DNA of 64,000 nt from Bradyrhizobium mercantei (GTDB taxonomy: Bacteria; Pseudomonadota; Alphaproteobacteria; Rhizobiales; Xanthobacteraceae): the NCBI RefSeq assembly GCF_001982635.1, contig NZ_MKFI01000005.1:727519-791518 (forward strand). The letters run 5' to 3'. Numbering within the stretch: the first letter of the stretch is position 1; every line of letters starts with the position of its first letter. This document shows, one piece after another, positions 33,707 to 41,870 of the stretch. The notes under the pieces are model-generated. The model was given only the letters and a program-made list of their open reading frames with translations. It had not been told where the DNA came from and made no database searches. A program made the position numbers and the translations under genes.

Positions 33707-34401
33707 TGTCATTGTCCCGCTTCAGCGTCGTGCTGCTGGTGCTGCTGGGCGCGTGCGGTCCGGCAGTCGCGCAGGATGTCACGACGCTGAAGAAGGACAT
33801 GATCGGGCAGTGGGAGCTCGCCACCACCGAGCGCAGCAAGACCTGCGTCGTGACGCTGAAGGGCGATGCGGCGCCGCAAGGCTTCCGGCTCGAGCTCGAG
33901 CCGGCCTGCGCCGCCGCGCTCCCCTTCACCAAGGACATCACCGGCTGGAGCATCAAGGGCCTCGGCGACATCGTGCGGCTGCACAATGCGGCCGGCGAAG
34001 CGGTGATCGATTTCACCGAGGTCGAGACCGGCATCTTCGAGGGGATGCGCACCAACGAGGGCGTCTACATCCTGCAAAACCTCGCCGCCGCCCGCTCGCT
34101 CGCCAAGTCGATGGACCAGATGATCGGCGACTGGTCGATGGTGCGCGGCAACGGCCAGGCGATCTGCGCCCTGGTGCTGACCAACACCGACGCCGGCAAC
34201 GACAATTTCCAGGTGTTCCTGAAAGGCAAATGCGATCCCGCGGTCGCGGCCTTCAACCCGACGCTGTGGCGGCTCGACCATGGCCAGATGATCCTGATGT
34301 CGCCCAAGGGCGAGACCTGGCAGTTCGAGGCCGACGACAACGCCCAGTGGCGCCGCGTCCCCGACAGCGCCGACCCGCTGATCATGCTGCGGGAGCAGTA
34401 G
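33706..34401 (+). CDS. AprI/Inh-like protease inhibitor with two tandem domains
   Basis: 231 residues. A signal peptide (about 1-23, GPAVAQ) is followed by two similar beta-barrel units, each with G-x-W-E/S-x2, a first conserved Cys in T-C/I-C-x-V/L-x-L and a second Cys about 26 residues later: MIGQWELATTERSKTCVVTL...PAC and MIGDWSMVRGNGQAICALVL...GKC. This fits the Inh family of periplasmic inhibitors of secreted metalloproteases (serralysins), normally a single domain of about 100 residues. Its ATG overlaps the dehydrogenase stop (TGATG). No protease gene is in the window. Confidence 0.65.
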   Translation: MSLSRFSVVLLVLLGACGPAVAQDVTTLKKDMIGQWELATTERSKTCVVTLKGDAAPQGFRLELEPACAAALPFTKDITGWSIKGLGDIVRLHNAAGEAVIDFTEVETGIFEGMRTNEGVYILQNLAAARSLAKSMDQMIGDWSMVRGNGQAICALVLTNTDAGNDNFQVFLKGKCDPAVAAFNPTLWRLDHGQMILMSPKGETWQFEADDNAQWRRVPDSADPLIMLREQ

Positions 34402-34441
34402 GGCTTTCCGCACGGCGCGTTTCACCTCCTCCGCTTAGTAT

Positions 34442-34555
34442 CCCCGTCATCCTGAGGTGCGAGCGGAGCGAGCCTCGAAGGATGCGCGGCCCCACTCTGG
34501 CCGATTCATCCTTCGAGGCTCGCCGAAGAGGCTCGCACCTCAGGATGACGGGGAG
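34442..34555. repeat. Palindromic repeat, GTCATCCTGAGG family (copy 2)
   Basis: CCCCGTCATCCTGAGGTGCGAGC and GCTCGCACCTCAGGATGACGGGG are perfect inverted copies at the ends; inner arms CCTCGAAGGAT/ATCCTTCGAGG pair too. The most complete copy in the window. It separates the ABC operon from the sigma-factor cluster. Confidence 0.85.
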
Positions 34556-34606
34556 GGGGCGTCCTCTGACGCAGCAATCGCCCGAAGAAAATAATTCGGT
34601 TACCCC

Positions 34607-34633
34607 TGTCGATCCGGCGGCTGCCTGTTCGTC
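34607..34633 (+). promoter_or_regulatory. Putative ECF-type promoter of the DGPF/sigma cluster
   Basis: TGTCGA (34607-34612), a 17-nt spacer, and CGTC (34630-34633) lie 54 nt upstream of the first DGPF gene. ECF42-group sigma factors are reported to recognise TGTCGA at -35 with a CGTC-like -10, so this fits autoregulation of the cluster. An AGGAG ribosome-binding site follows at 34675-34679. Confidence 0.55.
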
Positions 34634-34687
34634 GTCTCCCATAGCGGGCCGATTTCGTCCCTAGTCGCGCCAAACAGGAGCAATTTC

Positions 34688-35059
34688 ATGCGTTTTATGT
34701 CGATCGTCACCTCACCCCAGCCGGCGGCAAAGCCGACCCCGGCGCTGATGGAGGCGATGCACACGCTCGCCGACCGCGAGATCAAGGCCGGCCGCATGGT
34801 CGATACCGGCGGGCTGATGCCGCTCGCGACCGGCGCGCAGGTCCGGATCGTCGACGGCAATCTCAGCGTCGTCGACGGTCCCTTTGTCGAGGCCAAGGAA
34901 GTGATCGGCGGTTACGCGATCTTCGAGTTGCGCAGCAAGGAAGAAGCCATCGCGCTCGCGGTCGAGTTCATGCAGCTGCACAAGGACCACATGCCGGGCT
35001 GGGAAGGCACCTGCGAGGTGCGCGCCTTTGCCGGTTTTGCCGGCCAGTGTCCCGAGTGA
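34688..35059 (+). CDS. DGPF/YCII-like protein, first copy
   Basis: 123 residues. A small alpha/beta ferredoxin-like protein of the YCII-related family with the signature VDGPFVEAKEVIGGYAIFEL (residues about 58-77 hold DGPF). These proteins are typical partners of ECF42 sigma factors. The gene starts a three-gene run with a paralogue (18-nt gap) and the sigma gene. Enzyme activity is unknown; possibly ligand binding. Confidence 0.88.
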   Translation: MRFMSIVTSPQPAAKPTPALMEAMHTLADREIKAGRMVDTGGLMPLATGAQVRIVDGNLSVVDGPFVEAKEVIGGYAIFELRSKEEAIALAVEFMQLHKDHMPGWEGTCEVRAFAGFAGQCPE

Positions 35060-35077
35060 GCAAAGGGAGAACAAGCG

Positions 35078-35428
35078 ATGCGCTTCATGTATGTCCTCGT
35101 GGCCGAGAAGCCGATGCTGCCGAATCCGCCCTTGCGGGAGGCGATCAGCAAGCTTGCCGAACGCGAAATCGCGGCCGGCCGCATGCTCGACACCGGCGCG
35201 CTGCTGCCGCGCACGGCGGGCGCGGAGGTGAAAATCAAGGACGGCAAGCTCACCGTCACCGACGGTCCCTTCATGGAGGCCAAGGAGGTGGTCGGCGGCT
35301 ACGCCGTGTTCGAGTTGAAGGACAAGGAGGAGGCCGTGGCGCGCGCCGTCGAGTTCATGCAGCTTCATCTCGACCACATGCCGGATTGGGAACTGTCATG
35401 CGAGGTTCGCCCCTTCATGGCGTGCTGA
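35078..35428 (+). CDS. DGPF/YCII-like protein, second copy
   Basis: 116 residues, clearly homologous to the preceding gene product (TVTDGPFMEAKEVVGGYAVFELKDKEEA versus its counterpart), so a tandem duplication. The start has GGGAGA upstream. It ends 31 nt before the sigma-factor ATG. Two non-identical copies suggest either a heterodimer or divergent ligands. Confidence 0.88.
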   Translation: MRFMYVLVAEKPMLPNPPLREAISKLAEREIAAGRMLDTGALLPRTAGAEVKIKDGKLTVTDGPFMEAKEVVGGYAVFELKDKEEAVARAVEFMQLHLDHMPDWELSCEVRPFMAC

Positions 35429-35459
35429 CGATCGCCTCGCGCGCACGCCGGTGGCCGGC

Positions 35460-36743
35460 ATGACCGAGGACGACATCAAGCGCACCATCCTCGGCGTGTG
35501 GCGCATCGAGCAACCGCGGCTGATCACCAGCCTGTCGCGGATGCTGCGCGACGTGCCGCTCGCCGAGGATCTGACCCAGGAGGCGCTGGTCGCCGCGCTC
35601 GAGCACTGGCCGCTCAGCGGCGTGCCGGAAAAGCCGGGCGCCTGGCTGATGGCGACTGCCAAGCGCCGGGCGCTCGATCATATCAGGCGCAACCGCATGC
35701 TCAATCAGCGGCACGGCATGCTTGCGCATGATCTGGCGCGGGAGCAGGAGACCATGCCCGATTTCGATGCCGCGCTCGACGACGACATCGGCGACGAATT
35801 GCTGCGGCTGATCTTCACCGCCTGCCACCCGCGCCTGTCGCGGGAGGCCCGCGCCGCGCTGGCGCTTCGCATGATCTGCGGCCTCACCACCGAAGAGATC
35901 GCGCGCGCCTTCCTGCAGGCGGAGGCCACCATCGCCCAGCGCATCGTGCGCGCCAAGCGCACGCTGTCGGAATCCGGTCTCGCCTATGAGACGCCGCGCG
36001 GCGAGGAGCTGTCCGAGCGGCTCGCTTCCGTGCTCGAGGTCGTCTACCTCATTTTCAACGAAGGCTATACCGCCGCAAGCGGCGATGAATGGCTGCGGCC
36101 GCAGCTCTGCGACGAGGCGCTGCGGATGGGCCGCGTGCTGAGCTCGATCGCGCCATCGGAGCCGGAGGCGCACGGCCTGCTGGCGCTGATGGAATTCAAC
36201 GCCTCGCGGAGGGCGGCGCGCACCGATGCGGCCGGCGAGCCGATCCTGCTGATGGAGCAGAATCGCGCGCTGTGGGACCGCCTGCAGATCCGCCGCGGGC
36301 AGCTCGCACTGGCGCGTGCCCGCGAGCTCGGCGGCGCCGGCGGCTTCTATGTGTTGCAGGCCGCAATCGCCGCCTGCCACGCCGAGGCCGATACGCCTGA
36401 TGCGACCGACTGGAGCCGGATCGCCGCGCTCTACGGCGATCTCGCCGCGCTGCTGGATTCGCCTGTCATCGAGCTCAACCGCGCGGTCGCGATCGGCATG
36501 GCCGAGGGCCCGCAGGCAGCGCTTGCGATCGTCGACGGTCTTGCGGATGAACCGGCGCTGAAATCCTATCATCTGCTGCCGAGCGTGCGCGGTGATCTCT
36601 TGTACCGGCTGAGCCGCTTCGCGGAGGCGCATGCCGCGTTCGAGGCCGCCGCCGCATTGGCCGGCAACGCGCGCGAGCGCGAGTTCCTCAAGCGGCGCGC
36701 CGCGGTCGCATCACGCGCTGCGCAGGAACACGGTCGTCATTGA
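35460..36743 (+). CDS. ECF42-type sigma factor with C-terminal TPR-like domain
   Basis: 427 residues from the ATG at 35460 (a GTG at 35451 is possible). Sigma region 2 lies at about residues 15-75 (LSRMLRDVPLAEDLTQEALVAALEHWP, TAKRRALDHIRRNR), region 4 at about 105-165 (LALRMICGLTTEEIARAFLQAEATIAQRIVRAK), and a long helical extension (170-427) with repeated helix-turn-helix TPR-like pairs. That extension and the linked DGPF genes define the ECF42 group, which lacks a classical anti-sigma factor; the extension is thought to control activity. Confidence 0.9.
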   Translation: MTEDDIKRTILGVWRIEQPRLITSLSRMLRDVPLAEDLTQEALVAALEHWPLSGVPEKPGAWLMATAKRRALDHIRRNRMLNQRHGMLAHDLAREQETMPDFDAALDDDIGDELLRLIFTACHPRLSREARAALALRMICGLTTEEIARAFLQAEATIAQRIVRAKRTLSESGLAYETPRGEELSERLASVLEVVYLIFNEGYTAASGDEWLRPQLCDEALRMGRVLSSIAPSEPEAHGLLALMEFNASRRAARTDAAGEPILLMEQNRALWDRLQIRRGQLALARARELGGAGGFYVLQAAIAACHAEADTPDATDWSRIAALYGDLAALLDSPVIELNRAVAIGMAEGPQAALAIVDGLADEPALKSYHLLPSVRGDLLYRLSRFAEAHAAFEAAAALAGNAREREFLKRRAAVASRAAQEHGRH

Positions 36744-36812
36744 CCGCTTCGCGATTTCGACGCAAAGCGCTGACATGGTTGCGGAACCGCAAATTGATCG
36801 GGAGGTGCCCCG

Positions 36813-37190
36813 ATGACCAAGCCATCCGTGCTGGCGATCGGCCTCGACCCAACCTTCGTCGATCTCTCCGTCGTTCCGCAGTTCACACCCGAGCTCGTGC
36901 GCAGCTATATCGACGCGCAGATCGAGGGCCTGCGCACGCTCGGCTACGACGTCGAGAGCTGCCTGATCGATACGGGCGCTACCGCGGAAGCGGTGACGGC
37001 TGCGGCCCTCAATGCACGCCGCTACGACTGCGTCGTGATCGGCGCAGGGCTGCGTGAGCCGCCGGAGCGGCTCGTGCTGTTTGAGCAGATCCTCAATCTG
37101 GTGCACCGGCTCGCCCCCGGCGCCGCCATCTGCTTCAACACCACCCCGGCCGACACCGCCGCGGCCGTGCAGCGCTGGGTCAAGCCTTAA
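36813..37190 (+). CDS. Conserved hypothetical alpha/beta protein
   Basis: 125 residues with GGGAGGTG upstream of the ATG. Alternating strands and helices, LAIGLDPTFVDL, RRYDCVVIGAGLREPPERLVLFEQILNLVHRLAPGAAICFNTTP, look like a small Rossmann-like or receiver-like fold without catalytic motifs I recognise. It follows the sigma gene by 69 nt and may be part of the same unit. Confidence 0.65.
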   Translation: MTKPSVLAIGLDPTFVDLSVVPQFTPELVRSYIDAQIEGLRTLGYDVESCLIDTGATAEAVTAAALNARRYDCVVIGAGLREPPERLVLFEQILNLVHRLAPGAAICFNTTPADTAAAVQRWVKP

Positions 37191-37247
37191 GCGGCACGAA
37201 CGCCGGCGAGGCTTCCGGCGCCTGCCAGGGAAGCACGGGCAGTAGTT

Positions 37248-37322
37248 GCGTAGCCCGCATGAGCGCAAGCGACATGCGGGGTCTTGCGGATCCCGGGTGT
37301 CGCTCCGCTCACCCGGCTACGC
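37248..37322. repeat. Palindromic repeat, GCGTAGCCCGCATGAGCGC family
   Basis: GCGTAGCCCGCATGAGCG at the left and CGCTCACCCGGCTACGC at the right are inverted copies with GACATGCGGG and CCCGGGTGTC between. It fills part of the 288-bp gap between the hypothetical gene and the zincin gene; nothing else was recognised there. Confidence 0.75.
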
Positions 37323-37478
37323 GCTGCGCGAGTTCGACGCTGAGCCCGTCCCATGGCGGGAGCGCGGAGCAGCCCGGGTCGGCTCATGACCCAAGCTGGC
37401 CTGCCCGCGCCGGCGCGGCGGTTGTTGCCGGCGGCAACCTATGACACCATCCCGATTCCGATTTGTTTTTGATTTTGG

Positions 37479-38513
37479 ATGCCTATGCCGCGCCGGAAAT
37501 TTGCCTGGGAAGCGTTGTCGGATGATGAGTTGCTCGAGCAACGCCTCAGCAGTCTGAGGGTTTCGGTCGAGGGCACCTGGCTCGCGGATTGTCTCAGCAC
37601 GCTCAATGAAGAGCTCGAGGAGCGCGGCATCAAGCTGCGGCCGCACGCCTGGATCTCTAGCGAATGGTTCAGTCCCTCACAGGTGCCCGGCATCGCAATC
37701 CCGTTCTACCTCGCCCATCCCCGGCTGATGAAGCTCGAGAAGAAGATGATGCTCGACGTCGAGGGCGGCACCTGGTCGGAGTGCATGGCCATTCTGCGTC
37801 ATGAGGCCGGTCATGCCGTGCAGCACGGCTACCAGCTGCAACGCCGCCGGCGCTGGCAGCAGCTGTTCGGTCCGTCGTCGAAGCATTATCCGCGCTACTA
37901 CCGGCCCAATCCGGCGAGCCGCAATTACGTCCAGCACCTCCGGCTCTGGTATGCGCAGAGCCATCCGGACGAGGATTTCGCCGAGACCTTCGCGGTGTGG
38001 CTTCGGCCGCGCTCGAACTGGCGGACGCGCTATGCCGGCTGGCCGGCGCTGCGGAAACTCGAATATGTCGACGAGCTGATGGGCGAGATCGCCGGCAAGC
38101 GGCCGCCGCCCACGACGCGCGAGCGCGTCGATCCGCTGCATACGCTCAAGCAAACACTCGGCGAGCACTACAAGAAGAAGCAGGCGTTCTACGCCTTCAC
38201 GCCGCCGAAGACCTACGACCGCGATCTATCCAAGCTGTTCTCGGCCGATCCGCGGCATCACCGGCATCCGCCGGCCGCTTCCTTCATCAGGCGCCACCGC
38301 GCCCAGATCAGGCAGCTGGTCGCGCGGTGGACCGGCGAGAATCAATTGACGCTCGATGCCGTGCTTGACAACATGATCTCGCGTTGCCGCGAGCTCAATC
38401 TGCGTGCCGTCGGCCCCGAGCAGAAGCTGGTGACCAACTTCACCATCCTGCTGACCGCCAAGACCATGCACGCGCTGTTCGGCCCGTCGCGCCGGAAATG
38501 GATCGCGCTATGA
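37479..38513 (+). CDS. Putative zinc metallopeptidase (zincin) coupled to an ATP-grasp ligase
   Basis: 344 residues. ILRHEAGHAVQH gives the HExxH zinc site (His108, Glu109, His112) and DEDFAETFAVWL the third ligand Glu169, a zincin arrangement. No signal peptide or membrane helix is visible, so a cytosolic enzyme is likely. The basic C-terminal third (HRHPPAASFIRRHRAQIRQLVARW) has no recognised domain. The stop overlaps the ATG of the next gene by 4 nt (ATGA), linking it to a D-Ala-D-Ala-ligase-like enzyme. The second ATG at 37485 is an alternative start. Confidence 0.75.
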   Translation: MPMPRRKFAWEALSDDELLEQRLSSLRVSVEGTWLADCLSTLNEELEERGIKLRPHAWISSEWFSPSQVPGIAIPFYLAHPRLMKLEKKMMLDVEGGTWSECMAILRHEAGHAVQHGYQLQRRRRWQQLFGPSSKHYPRYYRPNPASRNYVQHLRLWYAQSHPDEDFAETFAVWLRPRSNWRTRYAGWPALRKLEYVDELMGEIAGKRPPPTTRERVDPLHTLKQTLGEHYKKKQAFYAFTPPKTYDRDLSKLFSADPRHHRHPPAASFIRRHRAQIRQLVARWTGENQLTLDAVLDNMISRCRELNLRAVGPEQKLVTNFTILLTAKTMHALFGPSRRKWIAL

Positions 38514-39544
38514 AACACCTTCGCATTCTGGTGCTGATGCACCCGGACTGTGTGCCGCCCGACTCCAGCGACGGATATTCCGCGCGCGAGATCAACGAAT
38601 GGAAGACGGAATACGACGTCGTCAGCACCCTGCGCGCTGCCGGTCACGAGGTTCGTCCGCTCGGCGTGCAGGAGGAAATCAAGCCGGTGCGCGACGAGAT
38701 CGAGGGCTTCAAGCCGCACGTGGTGTTCACGCTGCTGGAGGAGTTTCACTACGACGTCGTCTACGATCAGCACATCGCGAGCTATCTCGAGCTGATGAAG
38801 ATCGCCTATACCGGGTGCAACCCGCGCGGCCTGATCCTGGCGCGCGGCAAGGATCTGTCCAAGACGCTGGTGCATCATCGCCGCATCCCGGTGCCGGCCT
38901 TCGCCGTCTTCCCGATGCGCCGCAAGGTCAAGCGGCCGCCGCGGCTTGCGCTGCCGCTGATCGTCAAGAGCCTGAGCAGCGATGGGTCGCTCGGTATCTC
39001 GCAGGCATCGATCGTCGATACCGACGAAAAGCTCGTGGAGCGCGTCGCCTTCATCCACGAGCGGATCGGAACGGCTGCGATCGCCGAGCAGTTCATCGAG
39101 GGACGCGAGCTCTATGTCGGCGTGCTCGGCAACAACCGGCTGCGCGTCCTGCCGGTGTGGGAATTGAAATTCGGCAGCATGGGTGGCCCCGCCGCGCGGC
39201 AGATCGCAACCGAGAAAGTCAAGCACGACACCAGCTATCAGGAACGCGTCGGCATCGCGGACGGCCCGGCCGAGGGGCTCACGCCGGAACTATCCGCCCA
39301 TATTCAACGGCTGGCGAAGCGCATCTACCGGACGCTCGGGCTCGACGGCTACGCGCGTATCGACTTCCGCCTGTCCACCAACGGCGTGCCGTATTTCATC
39401 GAGGCCAATCCCAATCCCGAAATCGCCAAGAGCCAGGAGTTCGCGACGGCCGCCGGGCATGACGGGCTCGATTACCCGGATCTGTTGCATCGCATCGTGA
39501 CGCTCGGAATGAGCCGCGCCAAGGCCGGCGTATCGCTCGGCTGA
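38510..39544 (+). CDS. D-Ala-D-Ala ligase-like ATP-grasp enzyme
   Basis: 344 residues. The N-terminal domain (RILVLMHPDCVPPD..., VVFTLLEEF) precedes the ATP-grasp fold: LPLIVKSLSSDGSLGISQAS with the ATP-binding Lys, IAEQFIEGRELYVGVLGN, and the metal site GYARIDFRLSTNGVPYFIEANPNPEIAK. It resembles Ddl but differs in the N-terminal half, so it probably joins other amino acids or peptides via an acyl-phosphate. Coupled translation with a zincin suggests that the two make and trim, or recycle, the same peptide. Confidence 0.8.
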   Translation: MKHLRILVLMHPDCVPPDSSDGYSAREINEWKTEYDVVSTLRAAGHEVRPLGVQEEIKPVRDEIEGFKPHVVFTLLEEFHYDVVYDQHIASYLELMKIAYTGCNPRGLILARGKDLSKTLVHHRRIPVPAFAVFPMRRKVKRPPRLALPLIVKSLSSDGSLGISQASIVDTDEKLVERVAFIHERIGTAAIAEQFIEGRELYVGVLGNNRLRVLPVWELKFGSMGGPAARQIATEKVKHDTSYQERVGIADGPAEGLTPELSAHIQRLAKRIYRTLGLDGYARIDFRLSTNGVPYFIEANPNPEIAKSQEFATAAGHDGLDYPDLLHRIVTLGMSRAKAGVSLG

Positions 39545-39549
39545 AGCGG

Positions 39550-39822
39550 CTAGAGGCTGCGTTGCGTCGAATGGCGCCGCGCGTCCCTGGGGATGAACAT
39601 CGCAAACGTTTCCCTAACGCGCGCGGCCGGCGTCGCGCCGGCAACTGCCGCGGCAACGGGGGCTGCCGCCGCGTGAAACGCATCCGGTTCCGGCCACCGC
39701 CGTGCAAGGATTTCGTTTACCGAAGCCGGCATCAACAGCCCGTCGCTGCGGCAGCCGTCGTAGACGTACAAACCGGCAAGAAAAATCGATACGACAACAA
39801 GGATCGTCCTGAAAATCGGCAT
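39550..39822 (-). CDS. Small membrane/exported protein
   Basis: 90 residues beginning with one transmembrane or uncleaved signal segment (IFRTILVVVSIFLAGLYVYDGC), then SVNEILARRWPEPDAFHAAAAP and a basic tail. I recall similar Bradyrhizobium proteins with GLYVYDGC and EILARRWPEP. Convergent with the ligase gene, 5 nt apart. Function unknown. Confidence 0.5.
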   Translation of the reverse strand: MPIFRTILVVVSIFLAGLYVYDGCRSDGLLMPASVNEILARRWPEPDAFHAAAAPVAAAVAGATPAARVRETFAMFIPRDARRHSTQRSL

Positions 39823-40056
39823 TGTGCTTGCGCCTTCTTGATTGAGGCGGACAATGCCCGGCGACGGTGAACCCGGCGTTTAGCGCGGTGGCCGTTCCGA
39901 CGATACGGTTCCCAACTCGTGAACGGACTTGCGTAAACGGCTCGCTTACCAACGCCTTCAAGGTTGCGGCAACCAGCTTTCCTCACCGGCGGGCAAGGAG
40001 TCTCTGGCAATGATGGGGCAAGACAAGATGAGATGACAAAAAGCTCAGGAGGCACC

Positions 40057-40170
40057 ATGTTCGTCGCCATTCGCGTTATGATCCTGATCGCCAGTGCATA
40101 CGCCGGCTCCGCCGTCGCGGAGATGCAGTTTGCACCGCTGCCGAGCCTTGCTGTTTCGTCCGCGCCGTAG
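40057..40170 (+). CDS. Possible 37-residue exported peptide
   Basis: A short frame with a perfect AGGAGG four nt before its ATG. It encodes a signal-like stretch (FVAIRVMILIASAYAGSAVAEM) and only about 15 further residues. The strong ribosome-binding site is the main support; upstream in-frame ATGs lack one. Confidence 0.4.
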   Translation: MFVAIRVMILIASAYAGSAVAEMQFAPLPSLAVSSAP

Positions 40171-40205
40171 CACGCGCGACGCATCTCGCGCCCGATTGAG
40201 CGTCA

Positions 40206-40823
40206 TCAATGCGAGCCCGCGGCAATCCCGATCGCGCGGGCGGCGTTCTCCGTCATCCTTGTCGCCGTCAGCCGCAGGAAATACAGCGACAGTCCTGGAT
40301 TGCGCTCGCACAGCTTCCTCAGCGCGCCATCGCTGATCCACAGCAGATCCACATCGCTTGCCGCCAGCGCCGTTTGCGTGCGGCGGCGCTCGAGCGAGAA
40401 CAGTCCGATCTCTCCGAACAATTCGCCGGCCGAGACGCCGCGATCGATCTCGGGAAACCTGACCTCGCCCGACACGACCATGTACAGCAGGTCGGCATCG
40501 TCGCCTTTCCTGAAGATCGTTTCTCCCGCCTTGACGTGCTTCGGCCGCATGAACGGTTGCAGCCAGTTCGGTGAAAGATCCGTCGACGCGGCAAGCTTGG
40601 CCTTGCGAAGCAGCCGGACCATCTGGAACAGCAACAGCACGTTCAGCGGAAGCAGAATGACGTGCAGGGCGAGCACCGGGTAGATCCGGGCACCCAACCC
40701 GGGGCTGATGAACGCCAGATTGCTGCATATCGCGACCGAGCGCAGGCTCAACATGGTGCTCATGCAGAACGTCAGCAACACCAGTGCCGACGCCAGGTAA
40801 CCCAAGCTATCGATGAATGTCAT
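40206..40823 (-). CDS. Membrane-anchored cyclic-nucleotide-binding protein (Popeye-like architecture)
   Basis: 205 residues from the ATG at 40821-40823. Three transmembrane helices (about 5-25, 26-43, 47-68) are followed by a cytosolic cNMP-binding domain (about 95-195): FRKGDDADLLYMVVSGEVRFPEI and the phosphate-binding cassette GELFGEIGLFSLERRRTQTA with conserved Gly-Glu and Arg. There is no HTH, channel pore or enzyme domain. A paralogue of the same layout lies at 50833-51501. The product could act as a membrane cAMP/cGMP sensor; partner unknown. Confidence 0.75.
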   Translation of the reverse strand: MTFIDSLGYLASALVLLTFCMSTMLSLRSVAICSNLAFISPGLGARIYPVLALHVILLPLNVLLLFQMVRLLRKAKLAASTDLSPNWLQPFMRPKHVKAGETIFRKGDDADLLYMVVSGEVRFPEIDRGVSAGELFGEIGLFSLERRRTQTALAASDVDLLWISDGALRKLCERNPGLSLYFLRLTATRMTENAARAIGIAAGSH

Positions 40824-40912
40824 GACAGCACTCACTGGAAAAATGCATTGCAAGAAAACTGATCTGAAACGGCGAGCAACATACACCAGGGTGATGATTT
40901 TCCTGAGCGGAA

Positions 40913-41857
40913 ATGGGTCGATTGCGGCGATGTGGCGCTCTCTGCGGTTCCGCCACGAAACTCCGCCACTGTCTGCGTTGGAACTTCGGAGCTTTCCGCA
41001 GCTTTACCGAAGATAGCCTCGTTGGGATGCGCGATGTTCCGACATCTTTGCAGAAGTGGCTGCCCAAGATCGCGTCGGGCGACGCCATCGGCACGCTGGC
41101 GCTGTTCGAGGGCAAGGGCAATCCGTCGCCGAAGGCGGTCAAGGTCACGGCCAATGGCGGCGTGCTCAACGGCGTCAAGAGGCCCGTCGCCGATGGCGCG
41201 ATCGCCGATTTCGCCGTGGTCGCCGCGCGCACCGGCTCGAGCGGACGCGAGTCCGATATCTCGCTGTTCATCGTCGATCTCAAGGCCGGCGGCGTCGAGG
41301 TCAAGTCGCTGACGAACATCGATCTGACCCGTGGTCAGGCCGAGATCGCCTTCAAGGATGCGAAGGCGGAGCCGCTCGGCGCGCCCGGCGAGGGCTGGAG
41401 CGTGATCACCCAGGTGCTGGATCGCGCGGCCGTGCTGATGGCGTTCGAGCAGGTCGGCGGCGCCGACCGTGCGCTGGAGATGGGCCGCGACTACGCGCTC
41501 GACCGTATCGCGTTCGGCCGTCCGATCGGCTCGTTCCAGGCGGTCAAGCACATGCTGGCCGACATGTATGTCTCGGCGACGCTGGCGCGCTCGAACTGCT
41601 ACTACGGCGCCTGGGCGCTCTCGACCAACGCCGGCGAATTGCCGGAAGCCGCCGCCGCCGCGCGCATCAGCGCGACGCAGGCGTTCCAGCACTGCGCCAA
41701 GAACAACATCCAGGTCCATGGCGGCATGGGCTTCACCTGGGAGTTCGACTGCCACATGTATTATCGCCGCGCCAATGCGGTGGCGCTCGGCCTCGGCAGC
41801 CTGTCCTATTGGGAAGACGCGCTGATCGATCGCATGCGCAAGAAGAACGCGGCGTAA
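40913..41857 (+). pseudogene. N-terminally truncated acyl-CoA dehydrogenase
   Basis: From about residue 45 the 314-residue frame is a normal acyl-CoA dehydrogenase (QKWLPKIASGDAIGTLALFEGKGNPSPKA, QVHGGMGFTWEFDCHMYYRRAN), but the N-terminal helical domain of about 100 residues is missing. In its place is a short Arg/Cys-rich stretch with no resemblance to the family, and the frame is closed by a TGA at 40904-40906. Full members have about 370-390 residues. It is followed 13 nt later by two intact paralogues, so it was probably the first gene of a three-gene acyl-CoA dehydrogenase operon. Loss of function is likely, though the frame is otherwise open. Confidence 0.65.
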
Positions 41858-41870
41858 GCGGGGGATCGTC

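Noticed and set aside
40932..41312. Alternative frame proposed as the missing N-terminus of the truncated acyl-CoA dehydrogenase
   Set aside because: Its sequence does not resemble the family's N-terminal helical domain clearly enough to claim a simple frameshift.
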